From the NCBI RefSeq assembly GCF_037055355.1, contig NZ_CP146350.1, forward strand, positions 992,001-1,056,000: a stretch of 64,000 nt of DNA, read 5' to 3'. This document shows, in pieces, positions 50,428 to 59,531 of the stretch. Under the pieces are notes generated by a model. That model made no database searches, was not told the DNA's origin, and saw only the letters and a list, made by a program, of their open reading frames with translations. Position 1 is the first letter of the stretch, and each line of letters starts with the position of its first letter. The translations under genes and the position numbers were made by a program. The DNA is from Streptomyces sp. DG1A-41. GTDB lineage: Bacteria; Actinomycetota; Actinomycetes; Streptomycetales; Streptomycetaceae.

Positions 50428-50810
50428 CTACTTCTTCCGCTCCCGCGAGTGACGCGCCGCGGGGCGGCACTCGAGGGCGCTCCCGGTGTGCGCGACGAAG
50501 TCGTCTGGGAGCCGATGGAGGAACAGGGCGAGTTGCCGCAGTTCCCCGGGCGACCAGGCCGACAGGGCCGGCTCCGTGCCCCGGCGGCTGACCTCCTGTA
50601 TGCGATGGACCGCGTCCAGGCCGGTTTCGGTGAGCTGAACGCGCTGGGCGCGCCGGTCGTCCGGGCCGGGGACGCGGGTCACGTGGCCGGTCCGTTCCCA
50701 TTGCCGTAGCTGCCGGGTGACGTGGGACGCCTCCACCGACAGCCGGGCGGCCGGCACCCCGGGGCGCAGCGGGTCGCTCTCCGCGATGTGCAGCAGGACC
50801 GTCGCTGCGG
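50428..50810 (-). pseudogene. MarR-family regulator, 5'-truncated
   Basis: The frame encodes LLHIAESDPLRPG, AARLSVEASHVTRQLRQWE (recognition helix), RVPGPDDRRAQRVQLTETG and a C-terminal helix, i.e. most of a MarR domain. The first ~35 residues, including the dimerisation helix, are missing. The MarR-like frame stops at ~50810, exactly where an SDR fragment on the other strand begins. A GTG inside (50757) could still start a shortened protein, but it would lack the dimer interface. Confidence 0.7.
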
Positions 50811-50912
50811 CTCCTCACCGGACCCGAGGCGCGGTACACCACCGGCACCGACCTGCTCGTCGACGGTGGGCAGGCGGCCTGGATCCGTCGGCACAGGCGG
50901 TGTACGGGATGA
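50811..50912 (+). pseudogene. SDR C-terminal fragment
   Basis: 33 codons read LLTGPEARYTTGTDLLVDGG, then QAAWIRRHRRCTG and a stop: the C-terminal YITGxxLxVDGG block of a short-chain dehydrogenase. Everything before it is missing. It abuts the truncated MarR gene, defining a second double-truncation junction. Confidence 0.72.
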
Positions 50913-51019
50913 CGGGTGCCGGGTCGTCGGCCCGTCCGGCCGATGGCCCGGCAGCCCCGGGCAGGGCGCTGCGGCGGGCCGGGCGGGCCACCGGTCCGTG
51001 CCTCTGCGAGCGAAATCGG

Positions 51020-51049
51020 CATCGAATCGATGAACACATCGATTCGATG
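51020..51049. promoter_or_regulatory. Perfect 13-bp inverted repeat (PadR operator candidate)
   Basis: The arm at 51020-51032 (CATCGAATCGATG) is exactly mirrored at 51037-51049 around a 4-nt AACA spacer. It lies 21 nt before the PadR start and would overlap its promoter. Such a long perfect dyad is the likely autoregulatory site of the PadR protein. Confidence 0.75.
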
Positions 51050-51070
51050 TAACTGTGCGACCATGGGGCC

Positions 51071-51601
51071 ATGCTGGAACTCGCGATCCTGGGCTTCCTG
51101 GCCGAGGGCCCCCTTCCCGGGCACGAGCTGCGCCGCCGCGTCTCGCGACTGACCGGGTACACGCGGCCGGTCAGCGACGGCAGCCTGTATCCGGCGATCA
51201 GCCGGCTCGCCGAGGCGGGCCTGCTGGAGCGGCGGGCCGACCCGGCGGCGGGCGCCGGCCGTTACGAACTGACCCTGACCGAGGCCGGGCGCGACGATCT
51301 GCTGAAGCGGCTGCGCGCGCCGGCCGACCACGAGATCACCGACTTCACACGCTTCTTCACCGTCCTGGCGTTCCTCTCCCACCTGCCCGACGCGGCGGAG
51401 CGGCACGCGGTGCTGCGCAGGCGGCTGGAGTTCCTGGAGACGCCGGCGAGTTTCTTCTACGACGGCGACGAGCCGCTGCGCGCCGAGGAGGTCGCCGACC
51501 CCTATCGGCGGGGCATGCTGCTCACCGCCCGCGCCGTCAGCAGAGCCGAACGCGCCTGGCTCCGCGAGGCCCTGGGCGAGTCGGCACCCGAGAACCCCTG
51601 A
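51071..51601 (+). CDS. PadR-family transcriptional regulator
   Basis: The 176-aa protein begins MLELAILGFLAEGPLPGHEL, the PadR winged-helix start, with SDGSLYPAISRLAEAGLLE as recognition region and YELTLTEAGRDDL as wing. The C-terminal ~90 residues form the Vir-type helical dimer domain. It is preceded by a 13-bp perfect dyad and followed 18 nt later by a quinone reductase gene, presumably the repressed target. The ligand is not visible; phenolics or quinones are typical. Confidence 0.92.
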   Translation: MLELAILGFLAEGPLPGHELRRRVSRLTGYTRPVSDGSLYPAISRLAEAGLLERRADPAAGAGRYELTLTEAGRDDLLKRLRAPADHEITDFTRFFTVLAFLSHLPDAAERHAVLRRRLEFLETPASFFYDGDEPLRAEEVADPYRRGMLLTARAVSRAERAWLREALGESAPENP

Positions 51602-51619
51602 AGACACCGGAGATACCGC

Positions 51620-52600
51620 ATGCTCGCGTCCTGGTACGACGAACAGGGCCCCGCCGCCGGCGTCCTGCGCGTCGGCGAACTGCCCGACCCCCAGCCCGGC
51701 CCCGGCGAGGTCCGGGTCCGCGTGACCGTGTCCGGGGTGAATCCCGGAGACACCAAGAAGCGGCGCGGCTGGCTCGGCTCGTCGATGCCGTACCCGCGGG
51801 TGATCCCGCACAGCGACGCGGCGGGAGTCGTCGACGCCGTGGGCGAGGGAGTCGAGAAGCGCCGGGTGGGGCAGCGGGTGTGGGTGTACGGCGCCCAGTC
51901 CTACCGGCCGTTCGGCACCGCCGCCCAGTACACCGTCGTGCCCGCAGCCCTGGCGGTCCCGCTGCCCGGCCACGTCGGTGACGAGCTGGGCGCGTGCCTC
52001 GGCATCTCCGGCATCACCGCCCACCGCGCGGTGTTCGCGGACGGCCCGGTCGACGGACAGCTCGTGCTCGTGCACGGCGTCCTCGGCGGGGTCGGGTCCC
52101 TGGCCGCGCAGCTCGCCCGCTGGGGCGGGGCGACCGTGCTCGCCACCGTCCGGCGCGGCGAGGATCTCGAACGCGTCGACCCGGCTGTCGTGTCCCACGC
52201 CGTCGCCCTGGATTCAGCGGCCCCGGCGGCGGAGATCCGCGCGTACGCGCCCGAGGGAGTGCACCGGGTCGTCGAGGTGTCCCTGTCCGACAACGCCGCC
52301 CTGGACGACGCCGTCGTCGCGAACGGCGCCGTCGTCGCTGCCTACGCCACCCGCGCCGACCGTACCGACATCCCCTTCTGGACGCTGCTGTTCAACAACG
52401 TCACCCTCCGCCTGGTCGGCAGCGACGACCTCCCCGCAGCGGCCAGGCGGCAGGCGGTGCGCGACCTCACCTCCGCGGCCGCCGTGGGTGCGCTGGCCGT
52501 CGAGGTCGGCGCGCGGCACGAGCTGGCGGACATCGCCAAGGCCCATGACCGCGTGGACGCGGGCGATCGGGGCCGCGTCCTGGTCACCGTCCCGCGGTGA
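51620..52600 (+). CDS. NADPH:quinone reductase-type MDR oxidoreductase
   Basis: The 326-aa protein lacks the zinc cysteines of alcohol dehydrogenases and carries VSGVNPGDTKKRRGW, IPHSDAAGVVDAVGEGV and the NADP motif VHGVLGGVGSLAAQLA, as in quinone oxidoreductases (QOR/zeta-crystallin group). It should reduce quinones or enones with NADPH. It is in an operon with the PadR regulator 18 nt upstream, fitting a quinone-stress response. Confidence 0.9.
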   Translation: MLASWYDEQGPAAGVLRVGELPDPQPGPGEVRVRVTVSGVNPGDTKKRRGWLGSSMPYPRVIPHSDAAGVVDAVGEGVEKRRVGQRVWVYGAQSYRPFGTAAQYTVVPAALAVPLPGHVGDELGACLGISGITAHRAVFADGPVDGQLVLVHGVLGGVGSLAAQLARWGGATVLATVRRGEDLERVDPAVVSHAVALDSAAPAAEIRAYAPEGVHRVVEVSLSDNAALDDAVVANGAVVAAYATRADRTDIPFWTLLFNNVTLRLVGSDDLPAAARRQAVRDLTSAAAVGALAVEVGARHELADIAKAHDRVDAGDRGRVLVTVPR

Positions 52601-52702
52601 CGTGGAACCGCGCACGGCACTGGCGGGTTTCCGTCGTCTCGGGTCAGAGTCAACTCATACCGGAGAACTCGGTAGAGGACCGTCCCCGCCTGGAGGTACC
52701 CC

Positions 52703-53146
52703 ATGACCGACTCACCCACTCCCGGATCCGAGGTGCTGCCGACGACCGCCCGCACGGGACGTGTCGAACTGACGCCCGCCGCCGAGGACCTGCTGCGGCG
52801 GCTGACCGGGACACACGGGCCGGTGATGTTCCACCAGTCCGGCGGCTGCTGCGACGGCAGCGCCCCGATGTGCTACCCGCGCGGCGAGTTCCGGGTCGGT
52901 GCCTCGGACGTTCTGCTGGGACACGTGGCCGGGGAAACGCCGTTCTGGATGAGCGCGGACCAGTACGCGTACTGGTCGCACACCCATCTCACCGTGGACG
53001 TGGTCCCGGGACGCGGCAGCGGCTTCTCCCTGGAGGCCCCGGAAGGCGTCCGCTTCCTGCTCCGCTCCCGCCTCCTCACCGACGAGGAACTGCGGCGCAT
53101 CGAGTCGGAACCGCCACTGCCGACGGGGGCGGAGCAGGTCGTCTAG
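52703..53146 (+). CDS. DUF779 family protein
   Basis: The 147-aa protein has the DUF779 core: LLRRLTGTHGPVMFHQSGGC, CCDGSAPMCYPRGEF, VLLGHVAGETPFWMSADQY and WSHTHLTVDVVPGRG. The cysteine-rich CCDGSAPMC may bind metal. DUF779 genes usually neighbour aldehyde dehydrogenases, sometimes fused or co-transcribed, but none is adjacent here. The function is unknown. It is followed by the convergent chorismate mutase, stop-to-stop distance 10 nt. Confidence 0.87.
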   Translation: MTDSPTPGSEVLPTTARTGRVELTPAAEDLLRRLTGTHGPVMFHQSGGCCDGSAPMCYPRGEFRVGASDVLLGHVAGETPFWMSADQYAYWSHTHLTVDVVPGRGSGFSLEAPEGVRFLLRSRLLTDEELRRIESEPPLPTGAEQVV

Positions 53147-53156
53147 GAGTGTCCCC

Positions 53157-53780
53157 CTAGGGCGCGGCGCACACGGACGGCAGCGCCCGCGCCAGCCCCT
53201 TCAGGTGGAGCGCGTCGAGCCGGTGGGTGTACGCGGACCAGCCGGCGGCCGCGGCCAGGCGCGGACCGCACGACGGCAGGGTCCGGGCCCGTTCCGTGTC
53301 GGCGAGGGCGGCCAGCAGCTGTGTGGTGATGCGGTCGAGGGCCGGGCGGACCTCCTTGGCCAGGTCCGGCCGTTCGGTGGGGCGTTCGGCGGGGTTCGCG
53401 TCCCAGCGGGCGTACAGGCCGCGCTGCACCAGCTTGTTCGCCTCGATCTGGTCCCGGAACACGGCGGCCACGGCGTCCGGGTCCAGGCCGAGGCCGGCCG
53501 CCCGGGCGCGCACGTCGTCCAGGATCCGCGCCTCGCGCCCCGGGTCGTCGATCGGCGTGTCCGTGCCGTACTTGGCGGCGGCGACCTTGTCGGCCAGCAG
53601 CAGCCGCTGGGCGAGCAGTTCGGTCACCGACGCCAGGCCGTGCGCGGAGGCGGCCGTGTGGCGTACGGGAGCGGGCCGCTCGGCGGCGGTGGCCGGGCCT
53701 GCCGTCCCGAAGGCCAGGGTGGCCGCCGTCGTCAGGGTCGTGATGAGGGTGAGGGCGGACGGGAGACGTCGAGCGCGCAC
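53157..53780 (-). CDS. Secreted chorismate mutase (AroQ-gamma type)
   Basis: The 207-aa precursor has a Sec signal peptide (basic MRARRLPSALT, hydrophobic core, cleavage after GPATAA). The mature all-helical domain carries LAQRLLLADKVAAAKYGTDT, PIDDPGREARIL and DQIEANKLVQRGLY, the catalytic Arg/Lys/Glu/Gln positions of exported AroQ mutases. Two cysteines (LPSCGP, PSVCAAP) can form the disulfide seen in the mycobacterial enzyme. It converts chorismate to prephenate outside the membrane; the biological reason is unclear. The start is GTG at 53780. Confidence 0.9.
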   Translation of the reverse strand: MRARRLPSALTLITTLTTAATLAFGTAGPATAAERPAPVRHTAASAHGLASVTELLAQRLLLADKVAAAKYGTDTPIDDPGREARILDDVRARAAGLGLDPDAVAAVFRDQIEANKLVQRGLYARWDANPAERPTERPDLAKEVRPALDRITTQLLAALADTERARTLPSCGPRLAAAAGWSAYTHRLDALHLKGLARALPSVCAAP

Positions 53781-53831
53781 AGGGGTGTCCTTCCGTGGGG
53801 GCGGCGCCGGACCGCGGCGCTGCCCGGCAAC

Positions 53832-55226
53832 CTACCGATCGCCTCGGGCGCGCGGTTCACCGAGGTCCCAGAACAAGCCCGCCATGATGCGCAGCCCTTC
53901 GCGGGCCACCGGCCCCAACAGGTGTTCGTCGGGGGCGTGTTGGGAGCAGGAGGGGTGGGAGTGCGGGATCCACACGGTGGGCAGGCCGAGGATGTCCGCG
54001 AAGGCGTCGTTGGGGAGGGTGCCGCCGAGGTTCGGCAGGACGGCCGGTTCCTTGCCCGTGGTGTGCCGCAGGGAGTCAACGGCCCAGCGGACCCACGGGT
54101 CATCGGGGCTGAGGCGGGTCGCGGGGACGGCCTGGAGCACCTCGACGTCGACCATGGACAGGCCGTGGGCGTCGAGGTGGTCGCGGACGACGCGTTCGAG
54201 GTCGCGCCAGGGCGTGCCGACGACGAAGCGGAGCTGGACGTCGGCGTGGGCGGTGCCGGGGATGGCCCCGACGGGCTTGGCGGGGTCCCCGGCGGCCAGG
54301 GCGAGGACCTCCAGGGTGTTCCAGCCGAAGACGCGTTCGGCCGGGCTGAGGCCGGGCTCGCCCCAGTCGGTGTCGACCTCCGGGTCGCCGTCCCCGCCGC
54401 CCACGGTGAGGTCGGCCAGCGCGGCCGCGACGGGCTGGGGCAGCGCCGGCGGTCGCAGTCCCTCCACCAGGATGCGGCCCCGGGAGTCGACCAGGGCGGC
54501 CAGGGCGCCGGCGAGCGTTGTGGCGGGATTGCGCAGGGCGCCGCCCCAGTTGCCCGAGTGGTGGGCCCCCTCGCGCAGGGCCACGCGCAGGCGGAAGTTG
54601 GCGGCGCCCCGGGAGCCGAGGAACAGGGTGGGGCGACCGGCCGCGAGGCGTGGGCCGTCGGAGGCGACGAGCAGGTCGGCGGCCAGGTCGTCCGACAGCA
54701 GACGGCAGACCTCGTGCAGGCCCGGCGAGCCGGACTCCTCCCCCGTCTCCACGAGCACCTTCAGGTTGAAGCCCAGCCGGCCTCCCCGAGCGGCCAGGAC
54801 CTGTTCGAGCGCGGCCAGGTTGACGGTGTGCTGGCCCTTGTTGTCGGCGGTGCCGCGCCCGTAGAGGCGGTCGCCCTCGACGACGAGTTCCCAGGGGGAC
54901 AGGCCGGTGCGCCAGCGGCCGTCCTGGCCGGGGACGACGTCGCCGTGGCCGTAGACGAGGACGGTGGGCAGGCCGTCCGCCTCGTGCCGGTGGGCGAGCA
55001 GGAACGGGCCCGCTTCCGGCACCGGGTTGTCGACGATCCGCACGGTCGCGCCCAGGCGGCGTGCGGCGGGGGCGAGTTCGTCGGCCAGGTAGGCGCGCAG
55101 CGGGCCCGTGCCGTCGGGCGGCGGGCTCTGGGTCGGGAACGCGACCCGGCGCCGCAGGTCGGCCAGGAAGCCGCCGGAGTCGAAGTAGGCCTCCGCCAGG
55201 CCGATGGCGGTCTCACGTGTCGTCAT
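53832..55226 (-). CDS. M20-family metallopeptidase
   Basis: The 464-aa amidohydrolase/dipeptidase has YGHGDVVPGQ (first zinc His/Asp), GRGTADNKGQH (bridging Asp), VETGEESGSPGL (catalytic Glu) and a dimerisation insert, and ends with HSHPSCSQHAPDEHLL carrying the last zinc His. It cleaves a peptide or N-acyl/aminoacyl bond. Its ATG overlaps the stop of the upstream Lrp gene as ATGA, so both are one unit. With the AbgT transporter divergent, the substrate may be an N-acyl or benzoyl-glutamate-like compound or dipeptide, which is inferred from context. Confidence 0.88.
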   Translation of the reverse strand: MTTRETAIGLAEAYFDSGGFLADLRRRVAFPTQSPPPDGTGPLRAYLADELAPAARRLGATVRIVDNPVPEAGPFLLAHRHEADGLPTVLVYGHGDVVPGQDGRWRTGLSPWELVVEGDRLYGRGTADNKGQHTVNLAALEQVLAARGGRLGFNLKVLVETGEESGSPGLHEVCRLLSDDLAADLLVASDGPRLAAGRPTLFLGSRGAANFRLRVALREGAHHSGNWGGALRNPATTLAGALAALVDSRGRILVEGLRPPALPQPVAAALADLTVGGGDGDPEVDTDWGEPGLSPAERVFGWNTLEVLALAAGDPAKPVGAIPGTAHADVQLRFVVGTPWRDLERVVRDHLDAHGLSMVDVEVLQAVPATRLSPDDPWVRWAVDSLRHTTGKEPAVLPNLGGTLPNDAFADILGLPTVWIPHSHPSCSQHAPDEHLLGPVAREGLRIMAGLFWDLGEPRARGDR

Positions 55227-56260
55227 GCCCGTCCACTCCCGGTGTCCGTCGGACCGGGTACGGCGGCCAGGCGGCCGTCCTCCCGGTCGAGCCAGTGCCG
55301 CCGCAGTGCCTGGAGCACCACGGAGACGTCGAAGGAGATCACCCCGGGCAGGTCCGCCAGGTCCCGGGTCAGGAACCTGGCGAGACCGTCCTCGTCCCGG
55401 AAGACGCCCTGGTGGACGACGGAGAAGGTGCCCGCGTTGGTGGACACGTATCGCGCCGAGGGGTGCCCGGCCAGCGTCCCCGCCGCCTCCCCGACCGCGC
55501 CCGGCGACACGGTCAGAGCGACCACCGCTTCCAGGGCGTAGCCGAGCAGTCCGGGCTCGATCTCCACGCGGGGGCGGACCAGTCCGCGCTGGAGCAGCGA
55601 CTGCGTGACGCGGTAGGCGGTGGACTGCCCGATGCCGAGTTCCCGGGAGACCTGCGCGGCGGTCATCCGGCCGTCGGCGGCGAGCAGCCGCAGCGCACAC
55701 AGCTCGTCACCGGTGGGGCGGGCGGGGCGGTCCGTGCGGTTCGGGTCCGTCTCGCGTTCCTCCGCCGTGTACGTGGCGAGCAGTCGGTGCTGGTCCTGCG
55801 TCAGACGGGGCAGCCGCCAGGCGTCGGACTTGGTGTCGGCGCGCAGGACGAGTTCGGTGCGGGTGGACCGTACGCCGGGGATTCCGGCGATGCGCCGGGT
55901 GAGCAGGTCGCGGGCCTCGGCGCGGCGCGCGGGCTGGACGACGCAGTAGATGTCCGCCTGCCCGGCGGTGACCGCGACATGGGCCGCCTCGGGCAGTTCG
56001 ACGAGCCGCCGGGCGACGTCGACGGCCCGTCCCGGCGCGGCGGACACCCACACGTGCCACGGGGTGCTCTCGCCGGTCACCGACAGGTCGACCTGCCCGA
56101 TCACCCGCAGCAGCCGGTTCGACTCCAGCCGGGCCAGCCGCCGTCCCACGGTGCTCGCCGACACGCCCAGTGCCTGCGCCAGCAGGCTGAGCGGGGCGCG
56201 CGGGGCGCGCTGGAGCGCGGCGACCAGGTCCAGGTCGTCGTCGTCCAGAGCGTTCTCCAT
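55223..56260 (-). CDS. Lrp/AsnC-family regulator with two Lrp units
   Basis: The 345-aa protein is a tandem of two Lrp-like halves, each with a helix-turn-helix (VAALQRAPRAPLSLLAQALG; LLAADGRMTAAQVSRELG) and a RAM-type ligand domain. Doubled Lrp proteins of this size are common in actinobacteria. The ATG at 56260 was chosen because GAAGGA lies eight bases upstream; an ATG at 56269 would leave no spacing. It is divergent from the AbgT transporter gene and coupled to the M20 peptidase gene, so it probably controls both. Confidence 0.9.
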   Translation of the reverse strand: MENALDDDDLDLVAALQRAPRAPLSLLAQALGVSASTVGRRLARLESNRLLRVIGQVDLSVTGESTPWHVWVSAAPGRAVDVARRLVELPEAAHVAVTAGQADIYCVVQPARRAEARDLLTRRIAGIPGVRSTRTELVLRADTKSDAWRLPRLTQDQHRLLATYTAEERETDPNRTDRPARPTGDELCALRLLAADGRMTAAQVSRELGIGQSTAYRVTQSLLQRGLVRPRVEIEPGLLGYALEAVVALTVSPGAVGEAAGTLAGHPSARYVSTNAGTFSVVHQGVFRDEDGLARFLTRDLADLPGVISFDVSVVLQALRRHWLDREDGRLAAVPGPTDTGSGRA

Positions 56261-56372
56261 ACGACCCATCCTTCACGGAACGAATCCGTCAACCAGCGAC
56301 TTCACACGACCGATACGACCGCAACAACCTTTTTACTTGCATGATTTCGTCAAGAGGGTCGTCAATAGGGCT

Positions 56373-57947
56373 GTGACCACCGCCACTTCATCCCCGCCGC
56401 CCGACGCCCCCTCGAGGCAGCTTTCCCGGCTGCTCGCCGTTCTCGGGCGCATCGAGCGCCTGGGCAACAAACTCCCCCACCCCTTCTGGCTGTTCGGTGT
56501 GCTCAGCGTCGTCCTGGCGCTGGTCAGCTGGCTTCTGTCGGCCACCGGCGCCTCCGCGCTCAACCCCGCCACCGGCAAGACGGTGGAGGTGCGCAACCTC
56601 GTCTCGGGCGAGGGGCTGCGGATGATGATCTCCGACGCGGTGACCAACTACGCCACGTTCCCGCCGCTCGGCACGATCCTCGTGGTGATGCTGGGCGTGG
56701 CCGTCGCCGACCGGTCGGGGCTGCTGCCCGCGATGCTGCGGGCGGCCGTCGCCCGGGTCCCGGCCCGGTGGCTGACGTTCACGCTCGCCTTCACGGCCAT
56801 GGTCGCGCACGTGGCGTCCGACGCGGCCTACGTGGTGCTGGTGCCGCTGGGCGCGATGGCGTTCCGGGCCGTGGGGCGCAGTCCGATGCTCGGTGCCGTG
56901 GTGGCGTTCGTGTCGGTGTCCGCCGGGTACGACGCGAGCCCGCTGGTCACACCCACCGACGCGGTCCTGGCCGGGCTCACGACGGCCGCCGCGCACACGG
57001 TCGACCCCTCGTACGTGGTCAACCCGCTCTCCAACTACTTCTTCTCCGTGGCCTCCTCGGTTCTCCTGGCCCTCGTCGTCACCGTCGTCACGGAGAAGGT
57101 CATCGCCCGGCGGGTGGCGGCGATGCCGGAGGAACCGGAGCCGGAGGACGCTCCCGAGGCCGCCGGCACGGAAGCCGGGGGGCTGACCCTGCGTCCGGAT
57201 GAGCGAAGAGGTCTGCGCAACGCGGGTCTCGCGCTGCTGGCGTACGCCGCGCTGGTCGTGGCGGCGATGGCCCCGGCCGGATCGCCGCTGCGCGGTGAGG
57301 GCGGCAGCATCGTGGGGTCGCCGGTGCTCACCGGCATCGCGGTCGTGCTGGCGGTGGCGTTCCTGATCGTGGGCGCTGTGTACGGGCGCACGGTCGGGAC
57401 CGTGCGGACGGGCCGGGACATCCCCGACCAGATGGCGAATGGCCTGCGCGAGATGGCGCCGATCCTGGTGCTGTTCTTCGCCATCTCCCAGTTCCTGGCG
57501 TACTTCAAGTGGACCGGCGTCGGCGAGGTCCTGGCGATCCGGGGCGCCGGCCTGCTGAAGTCGGCCGGCATCACGGGCCCGGTCGCGTTCCTCGGAGTCC
57601 TGCTCGTCTGCACGGTCATCAACCTGCTCGTCACCAGCGGCTCCGCCCAATGGGCCCTGGTCTCCCCGGTGTTCGTGCCGATGTTCATGCTGCTCGACAT
57701 CCCGCCCGAGGTGACGCAGGCGGTGTACCGCATCGCCGACTCGTGCACCAACGCGGCGACCCCGATGAGCGCCTACTTCGTGATGACCCTGGGCGTCGTC
57801 CAGCGCTACCGGCGCTCGGCCGGCATCGGCACGCTGCTGTCGCTGACCCTGCCGCTGTGCCTGGTCATGCTGGCGGCCTGGACGCTGCTGTTCTACGCCT
57901 GGTGGGCGCTGGGCATTCCCCTGGGCCCCGGGGTGCCCGTCCGCTGA
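56373..57947 (+). CDS. AbgT-family transporter (p-aminobenzoyl-glutamate type)
   Basis: The 524-aa membrane protein has about eleven helices and two hairpins. It begins IERLGNKLPHPFWLFGVLSV and carries VAHVASDAAYVVLVPLGAM, SAGYDASPLVTPTDAVLAG and the C-terminal NLLVTSGSAQWALVSPVFVP, DSCTNAATPMSAYFVM, all hallmark AbgT blocks. Members import p-aminobenzoyl-glutamate or export sulfonamides. The GTG at 56373 has only a weak ribosome site. It is flanked by two M20 peptidase genes (one broken), matching the abgABT logic of uptake followed by hydrolysis. Confidence 0.9.
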   Translation: MTTATSSPPPDAPSRQLSRLLAVLGRIERLGNKLPHPFWLFGVLSVVLALVSWLLSATGASALNPATGKTVEVRNLVSGEGLRMMISDAVTNYATFPPLGTILVVMLGVAVADRSGLLPAMLRAAVARVPARWLTFTLAFTAMVAHVASDAAYVVLVPLGAMAFRAVGRSPMLGAVVAFVSVSAGYDASPLVTPTDAVLAGLTTAAAHTVDPSYVVNPLSNYFFSVASSVLLALVVTVVTEKVIARRVAAMPEEPEPEDAPEAAGTEAGGLTLRPDERRGLRNAGLALLAYAALVVAAMAPAGSPLRGEGGSIVGSPVLTGIAVVLAVAFLIVGAVYGRTVGTVRTGRDIPDQMANGLREMAPILVLFFAISQFLAYFKWTGVGEVLAIRGAGLLKSAGITGPVAFLGVLLVCTVINLLVTSGSAQWALVSPVFVPMFMLLDIPPEVTQAVYRIADSCTNAATPMSAYFVMTLGVVQRYRRSAGIGTLLSLTLPLCLVMLAAWTLLFYAWWALGIPLGPGVPVR

Positions 57948-57985
57948 CCGCCCGGCCGCTTCCGTACGTACGAGGAGGACCGCCC

Positions 57986-58393
57986 ATGTCCCTGACCCGT
58001 GTCGAGTCGCTGGCCCGCGCCGCCCTGCCGGAGATGACCGGTGATCTGCGGACGCTGGTCGAGCTGGAGACACCCAGCGACGACAAGGAGTTGCTGACCG
58101 CGGGGCTCACCGCCGTCGAGGCCTGGGCACACCACCGGCTCGGCCCGCCGGACGAGTCGCGGCGCCACGACGGCGGTGCGCACGGCGACATGCTGGAGCT
58201 GCTGTACCGGGGCACCTCGCCCGCGGTGGTGCTGGTCCTGTGCCACTACGACACGGTGTGACCGGCCGGCACCCTCGCCGAGTGGCTTTTCCGGGTGAGC
58301 GAGGACGGACGGGCCCCCGGGCCGGGCGCGTTCGACATGAAGTGCGGCCTGGTGCAGGCGGTGTGGGCGCTGCGCCTGCTTGTTCCCGCTTAA
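57986..58393 (+). pseudogene. M20-family peptidase, nonsense-mutated and 3'-truncated
   Basis: The ATG at 57986 sits behind GAGGAGG, and the start encodes a normal M20 N-terminus up to VLCHYDTV. There TGA (58259-58261) replaces the TGG of the family motif HYDTVWPxGTL, and the frame continues correctly with PAGTLAEW and FDMKCGLVQAVWAL until ~58380, where similarity ends at a foreign sequence. It was the AbgT partner peptidase and is now inactive. Confidence 0.78.
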
Positions 58394-58480
58394 CGACAGT
58401 GTTGCTTACCGTCTGATACCACGGCTGACCTGCTCGTTTGCGTGTTGCACTCAGTCGGGTTGCATTGATACTCATCGGCC

Positions 58481-59525
58481 ATGCACCAATCGACGTACTC
58501 ATCAGCAGGCTGGGAGTCCTGGGGACTTGCGTTCAGGCCGGCGATCCCGGAGGGGATGCCGTTGCTGTTCAATGACGACCTTCTCTTCGAAGACAGCAAC
58601 GGCGTCCGTCCCACCACCGTGATCAACTGCTGGGCCTGCGAGCTGCCAGCTCATGGATGTCCCTCGCCGAATTCGTGGCCCTAATACGTGCGTACGGTGC
58701 GTGAGTGGCTTGAGTTCATTTCCGAGCACGGAGTCGCCCTGTTCGACACACGGCGTCGTCTGACCATCAAGCATCGCTTCGAGGCGTCCACGTGGAACCA
58801 GAACATGGGGATTTCGGCGGGGTTCTACAAGTGGGCGAAGGATGAGGAGTACGCAGACTCCGAGCCGTTCACGCACCGGCAGGCGGTCTGGGCTTTCAAG
58901 GGGCAAGTCCGTCGCGGGCGGGTCAACCAGTCACGGCGGCGCCAGGCCGAGCCTCATGTGACGATCAAGTATCTCGACGACGACTTCACGGACATGTTCC
59001 TGAAGGGGTTGGCGGGTCTGAGCCCCGACGGGGAGCGGGATCTACGCTACCGAGGACGGGAGTTGGCCCGGAACTCGGCGGTCGGCCGAATGATCGTCTC
59101 CAGCGGACTGCGCAGCCAGGAGTACACGTATCTGCTGGTCTGCGAGGTGCCCCTGCTTCCCTCGCGACGGACTGCGGTGCCGGTCTCTTTCCCGGCCCCG
59201 TCCGGGGTCACCAAGGGAAGCAAGTACCGCGAGTCGTGGATCGACTACGACTCACTGGCTGAGCTGCACTCCTACATCGCCCTCGACCGGGCAGCGGCGA
59301 CGTTCGGATCGTCGTGGCGTCCGCCGGCCCGCTGGGGAGAGCCGCTGTTCGTGACGGACGCCGACCAGCGGGGCGGACGCGTCAACGGGGTCCGCGTCCA
59401 GTGGAGCTCGCTCGGCCCTGCCGAGCGGCGGCGTCTGGTCGCCCCGGAGGGGGGTTCGATGCTGCTGGCAGTGTGAGGCCAGGGACGCGCCTTCACCGGA
59501 TGGGCCACGGTCTTCGCCAGATTCC
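58481..59525 (+). pseudogene. Tyrosine recombinase (TnpA-like integrase), inactivated
   Basis: The frame reads PEGMPLLFNDDLLFED, then PNSWP, a TAA (58682-58684), VREWLEFISEHGVALFD, FEASTWNQNMGISAGFYKWA, PHVTIKYLDDDFTDMFLKGL and SSGLRSQEYTYLLVCEV (box I Arg). A second stop, TGA at 59474-59476 where relatives have Arg, is followed in frame by FTGWATVFAR before similarity ends. The HxxR...Y catalytic box is deleted, so it cannot recombine DNA. Confidence 0.72.
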
Positions 59526-59531
59526 TCCGGG

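Noticed and set aside
53205..55541. 778-codon plus-strand frame across chorismate mutase and M20
   Set aside because: Antisense shadow; both minus-strand genes have signal or active-site motifs.
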